Positions 5,138 through 7,972 of a stretch of 7,972 bases of DNA are shown here, one piece after another. This DNA is from JAIVJN01 sp036732565 (GTDB lineage: Bacteria > Acidobacteriota > Vicinamibacteria > Vicinamibacterales > UBA2999). The notes beneath the pieces are model-generated. The model saw only the letters and a program-made list of their open reading frames with translations. It was not told the origin of the DNA and did no database searches. Numbering within the stretch: the stretch's first letter is position 1; the number at the start of each line of letters is the position of its first letter. Made by a program: the position numbers and the translations under genes. Location of the stretch: the NCBI GenBank assembly GCA_036732565.1, contig DAINCF010000333.1, forward strand, positions 1-7,972, written 5' to 3'.

Positions 5138-6736
5138 TCAGGCAGGCACGCTCACACTGAGATCCGACGCCGCCGCCGGCGCGCCAGCCGTTGGCCTCGA
5201 GATGTAGCGCTGCTCGACCATCGACGCGAATCGGCACGCGTGCCGGTAAGTGATGAGACGCTGCAGGGCCGCGTCCGCGACCCGTGGATACCGGAACAGC
5301 ACACCCGGGAACAGTCGAAAGAAGGCCCTGAGCAGCTTGGCCCGATTGGAGTCGGCCACGTACCACATCAGCACCCACAGGCACCCGGCGAGGATCAGCG
5401 GCATTTTATAGTTGCTCGCCTTGCCGCTCGCGCGGTTCAGGTGCTCCAGCTCGCCCAGCACACGGTCCGTGTAGTTGACGGGATCGTAGAGCGCGGCGAC
5501 CATCGTTCGATAGCCCTGCTCGAGCTCGTCCATCGTCATCAGCTTGGGGATGATGTTGGTGAAGAACGTGTTGCCCTGGGCCTCGTTGTCGGGAATCAGG
5601 CGGCCCTCGGCGACCATGCGATCGTAGAGCGGCGTCACGGGCAGCGCGCCGACCATCGACGGCATGGGCAGCGGGATCTTCGCGTCCTGGATGAAGTCCA
5701 CCTGCTCCTGGAAGATCGCCGTGTCGTCATGATCGAAGCCGACCATGAGACCCGAGTACACCGCGATGCCCTGCGACTGGATGCGCTCGATCTCACCAAG
5801 GGTGTTCTTCCGCACGTTCTGAAACTTCTGCGTCTCCTGCAGCGATGACACGCGCGGCGTCTCGATACCGATGAACACGCTCCGCAAGCCGCCGTCGTAC
5901 ATGGCCTGGAGCAGCTTCTCGTTGTGGGCCATGTTGATCGTGGCCTGGGTGGAGAAGACGAACGGCTTCTTCATCCCCTTGCGCAGCGCCGCCAGCGCCT
6001 CGACGAGCTCCATGGTGTAGCGCGGGTCGCCGATGAAGTTGTCGTCGACGAAGAACAGACGGTCCCAACCCAGCGACAGGACGTACTCGACTTCCTTGAG
6101 GATCTGCGGCACTGGCTTGGTGCGGACCTTGCGGCCGTAAAGCGTGATGATGTCGCAGAACTCACACTTGAACGGGCACCCGCGCGTCGTCTGCAGGCTG
6201 ATCTGCATGTAGTCGCGCCGCGAGATCAGATCGTAGCGCGGCACGGGCGAGGTACGCAGATCGACGGTTTCGGGTGGCGCGTAGGACTCCTTGACGCTGC
6301 CGCGCTCGAGATCGGCGATGCACTCGGGCCAGATCTGCTCGGCCTCGCCGAGCATCAGGACGTCCGCGATATCGCGATAGCGCTCCGGGACGGCCATGAC
6401 CGAGGGGCCGCCCACGACGATCTTGGCGCCGCGCTTGCGGAAATGCTCGGCAATCTTGCGCATGCCGGGCCGCTGGAGGTGCATCCCGGTGATGCCGACG
6501 ACGTCGCAGTCCTGATCCCAGTTGATGGACGAGACGTTCTCATCGCACAGCGTGACTTCGTGTCCGGCGGGAATCATCCCCGCGGCCGTCAGCAGCCCCA
6601 ACGGCGGGACTGAGTATTTCTTGAAGATCATCCGGGCCGCGTATTCGTTGCTGGTGAAGCTCAGCGGCAGTCTGGGGTTGATCAGATAGAACTTCATTGA
6701 GTCGGTGCCGCGCAGATAGTACCGCAAACTGTTCAT
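5138..6736 (-). CDS. B12-binding domain radical SAM protein, HpnP/DUF4070-like
   Basis: A 532-residue cobalamin-dependent radical SAM enzyme, probably a methylase of an unactivated carbon. Residues about 15-150 form the B12-binding domain (KFYLINPRLPL, VVGITGMHLQRPG, IVVGGPSVMAVPE, VLMLGEAEQIWPE). The 4Fe-4S motif is C-x3-C-x2-C: Cys187, Cys191 and Cys194 in TRGCPFKCEFCDI. It is followed by RLFFVDDNFIGDPR (227-240), typical of the subfamily that includes hopanoid C-2 methylase HpnP, and by a C-terminal part (about 375-515) like DUF4070. Length matches HpnP-like proteins, but this subfamily has many members of unknown substrate, so I give no symbol. The ATG at 6736 lies 27 bases after the acetyltransferase stop; ATG 6697 (MKFYLINP) fits the usual N-terminus better, and neither has a good Shine-Dalgarno. 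Placement between an acyltransferase and a glycosyltransferase suggests a lipid or glycan substrate. Confidence 0.92.
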   Translation of the reverse strand: MNSLRYYLRGTDSMKFYLINPRLPLSFTSNEYAARMIFKKYSVPPLGLLTAAGMIPAGHEVTLCDENVSSINWDQDCDVVGITGMHLQRPGMRKIAEHFRKRGAKIVVGGPSVMAVPERYRDIADVLMLGEAEQIWPECIADLERGSVKESYAPPETVDLRTSPVPRYDLISRRDYMQISLQTTRGCPFKCEFCDIITLYGRKVRTKPVPQILKEVEYVLSLGWDRLFFVDDNFIGDPRYTMELVEALAALRKGMKKPFVFSTQATINMAHNEKLLQAMYDGGLRSVFIGIETPRVSSLQETQKFQNVRKNTLGEIERIQSQGIAVYSGLMVGFDHDDTAIFQEQVDFIQDAKIPLPMPSMVGALPVTPLYDRMVAEGRLIPDNEAQGNTFFTNIIPKLMTMDELEQGYRTMVAALYDPVNYTDRVLGELEHLNRASGKASNYKMPLILAGCLWVLMWYVADSNRAKLLRAFFRLFPGVLFRYPRVADAALQRLITYRHACRFASMVEQRYISRPTAGAPAAASDLSVSVPA

Positions 6737-6749
6737 TCTGTAAATCTTA

Positions 6750-6765
6750 GGGTGCCTGGGTGCCT
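6750..6765. repeat. Tandem octamer GGGTGCCT x2 in the acetyltransferase-radical SAM junction
   Basis: Two exact copies of GGGTGCCT abut each other. The repeat overlaps the TAG stop of the acetyltransferase (6764-6766). Gain or loss of a copy by slippage would change the spacing to the next gene by eight bases and shift the relative frame. It is short and may be chance. Confidence 0.5.
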
Positions 6766-7744
6766 AGCTATCTCCCGTTTCCCCCAGCCACGCATGCAGC
6801 ATGTACTCCCCCCGAACGTAGGTGCCACCGGCGGCCTCGTACACCCGGATAACGGGGAAGTTGTAGTTCTGGGTCTGGCATTCCGCGACTCCGCGCTGTG
6901 CCTGGGCCCAGAGGGCACCCGCCCGAATCAGGGCGGGGTAGGCGCCGGGGCTGTCGCGCCGACAGGCGCCCAGACCGCCGCCGAAGACCGGGACGCGGCC
7001 AACCGTCGAGGCCGGCTCCCGTCGTCGGAAGAACAGAAAACCAATCACCGCCCCGTCGGCGTTGACCGCGACGAGCACCTTGTCCGCCATGGCTCCAGCG
7101 AGGCCTCTCCCGGCCCATTCCAAGTAGAACGCCTCGCCCCGGTCGGCCGGGATGTGGGGGTCGTGCTGAAAGCGTCCGCTGTATCCGGCGAAGGCGTCTC
7201 GCGCGATGTCCATGACCGCATCAGTGTCGCGGGCATCGAAGTCTCGAATGATGCCGACCTCGCGCACCTCACCGGGCTGCTTGTTGTCGGGTCGAATACG
7301 GTAGCTGACGAGCGCATCCATCAGCCGGAAGCCGCGCTGCTCGAGCAGCTCCACGGCGCCGACATCTTCGACGTCGACGCGGGCGGTGACATGGGGGATG
7401 GCCGCCGCGCGACAGGCGTCGAGCGTCGCGCCGAGTGCGGCATCGAGTACGTCCCGCGACGCTGGCGAGGCGACGAGGTAGTCGATTCGCGCCATCGAAA
7501 CGCCGAAGAAGGTCGAGTCCCAACTGAGCGGCCGAGCGCTCGCGATCGCCGATCGTTCGCCATCGGAGGCGCAGAAACTGAGATTCGGCGTGAGGTCGAC
7601 GGCGGCGGCCACGTCCGCGCGCAGAATCGCGCTCTGCGCCTTGCGCGAGTAGGCACGGTAGTGGCGGTACGGCTTGAAGGGGTAGGACGCGAGCAACGAC
7701 TCGACGCGCGTCAGGTCGCTCGCGGTCAGCGGCTGAACCGTCAA
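6764..7744 (-). CDS. Tandem GNAT-family acyltransferase (WecD/RffC-like)
   Basis: A 326-residue protein that probably transfers an acyl group from acyl-CoA to an amino sugar. The segment LSWDSTFFGVSMARIDYL (73-90) matches the WDSxFFG pattern of the dTDP-fucosamine acetyltransferase family, and the end ECQTQNYNFPVIRVYEAAGGTYVRGEYMLHAWL (288-320) is the usual C-terminal GNAT strand-helix with N-P-V-I-R-V-Y. Two GNAT-like halves are visible: about 1-150, ending ELLEQRGFRLMDALVSYRI, and about 163-320, with KVLVAVNADGAVIGFLFFR (222-240) as the acetyl-CoA strand. It is longer than WecD (224 residues), in line with a fusion of two modules. The start is TTG, since an in-frame TAA lies five codons upstream and no ATG is available; a short N-terminal error is possible. 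It is the first certain gene of the minus-strand set with the radical SAM and glycosyltransferase genes. The acyl acceptor is unknown. Confidence 0.85.
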   Translation of the reverse strand: MTVQPLTASDLTRVESLLASYPFKPYRHYRAYSRKAQSAILRADVAAAVDLTPNLSFCASDGERSAIASARPLSWDSTFFGVSMARIDYLVASPASRDVLDAALGATLDACRAAAIPHVTARVDVEDVGAVELLEQRGFRLMDALVSYRIRPDNKQPGEVREVGIIRDFDARDTDAVMDIARDAFAGYSGRFQHDPHIPADRGEAFYLEWAGRGLAGAMADKVLVAVNADGAVIGFLFFRRREPASTVGRVPVFGGGLGACRRDSPGAYPALIRAGALWAQAQRGVAECQTQNYNFPVIRVYEAAGGTYVRGEYMLHAWLGETGDS

Positions 7745-7764
7745 AGCGCGATCAGCTTACCCCA

Positions 7765-7869
7765 TCAACCCCTGGCGAACTCGAGGTGGGTCACGCCGGG
7801 TGCGGCGACCGCGCGCACCAGCTGAGGCCGCGCAACCCCCCCTGCCGCCGAAGCGCCGCCGGGAAGCAT
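7765..7869 (-). CDS. Doubtful 34-residue open frame upstream of the acetyltransferase
   Basis: ATG at 7869 to TGA at 7765-7767, with its stop 20 bases before the acetyltransferase TTG. The second half, QLVRAVAAPGVTHLEFARG, reads like the C-terminus of a globular protein, while the first part is Gly/Ala-rich. An in-frame TAA lies eight codons above the ATG. No Shine-Dalgarno is seen. It could be a remnant of a larger gene that lost its 5' part, a leader peptide, or chance. I recognise no family. Confidence 0.2.
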   Translation of the reverse strand: MLPGGASAAGGVARPQLVRAVAAPGVTHLEFARG

Positions 7870-7877
7870 TGTGAAAC

Positions 7878-7901
7878 GCGCTCGAACTTAACTAAGAGCG
7901 C
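7878..7901. repeat. Inverted repeat GCGCTC-12-GAGCGC in an AT-richer stretch
   Basis: GCGCTC (7878-7883) and GAGCGC (7896-7901) are perfect inverted copies. The spacer includes CTTA-AC-TAAG (7887-7896). The stretch from 7884 to 7920 is the most AT-rich piece of the right edge and lies 130 or more bases upstream of the acetyltransferase, so it could hold a promoter or operator for the minus-strand genes. I see no convincing -35/-10 pair. Confidence 0.3.
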
Positions 7902-7930
7902 ATTGCGAAATTACCGATAGCGTACGTAGC

Positions 7931-7948
7931 GCAGGCCTTCACGCCTGC
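7931..7948. repeat. Hairpin GCAGGC-CTTCAC-GCCTGC, likely dispersed repeat
   Basis: A perfect 6-bp stem with a 6-base loop in non-coding sequence at the right edge, preceded by CGTAGC. Short hairpins of this form recur between genes in many acidobacterial-type genomes, in my recollection; this is not checked. No T-run follows on either strand, so a simple intrinsic terminator is unlikely. The remaining sequence to 7972 shows nothing else I can support. Confidence 0.4.
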
Positions 7949-7972
7949 CACACATTTCAGTCGGCCGGCTTT

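Noticed and set aside
5075..5848. Plus-strand open frame of 257 codons opposite the radical SAM gene, and a similar one at 5924-6613
   Set aside because: Both mirror the codon bias of the real gene, show His/Arg/Asp-rich non-protein-like composition, and cross the cysteine motif and B12 domain coded on the other strand.
5138..6736. Naming the radical SAM gene hpnP
   Set aside because: Motifs fit the wider subfamily, but no hopanoid genes are nearby and many paralogues have unknown substrates.
6752..7825. Plus-strand open frame of 357 codons opposite the acetyltransferase
   Set aside because: No recognisable domain, and the minus-strand frame has GNAT motifs; treated as a shadow.

Overview
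The window is high-GC, densely packed bacterial chromosome. GC counted on a few 60-base lines runs from about 55 to 72 percent. Non-ATG starts are common (GTG for the SGNH protein and the glycosyltransferase, TTG for the acetyltransferase). The TPR-bearing lipoprotein secretin, the LolA-type carrier, the B12-dependent radical SAM enzyme with an HpnP/DUF4070-like tail, and the structured intergenic repeats together suggest a soil-type Gram-negative such as an Acidobacteriota (Vicinamibacteria-like) lineage. That taxonomic guess is an inference from protein style; no marker gene is present.

Left block (1-2362, minus strand): a lolA-like gene is followed, with a 20-bp overlap, by a lipoprotein secretin that runs off the left edge. 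Both concern the outer membrane: LolA-type proteins carry lipoproteins across the periplasm, and the secretin starts with a lipobox, so the coupling looks functional.

Middle block (2363-3953, plus strand): a short divergent region holds a plausible promoter and a good ribosome binding site. It leads into a membrane-anchored SGNH/GDSL hydrolase with all catalytic blocks intact, set in sequence of lower GC than the flanks. The gene converges on a tRNA gene. The space between them is filled by a roughly 110-bp nested inverted-repeat element that ends at the base next to the tRNA CCA.

Right block (3954-7744, minus strand): read in transcription order, a tandem GNAT acyltransferase of the WecD-like type, a B12-binding radical SAM protein, a membrane glycosyltransferase of family 2 (polyprenyl-phosphate type) and tRNA-Ala(CGC) lie head to tail. 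The first three form a plausible operon for making or modifying a lipid-linked glycan or a membrane lipid. The actual substrate cannot be read from the sequence.

Right edge (7745-7972): no convincing gene. It holds a 34-codon open frame of doubtful status, an inverted repeat in an AT-richer stretch, and a GCAGGC/GCCTGC hairpin of the kind that often belongs to a dispersed repeat. No CRISPR array, transposase, integrase or rRNA was seen.
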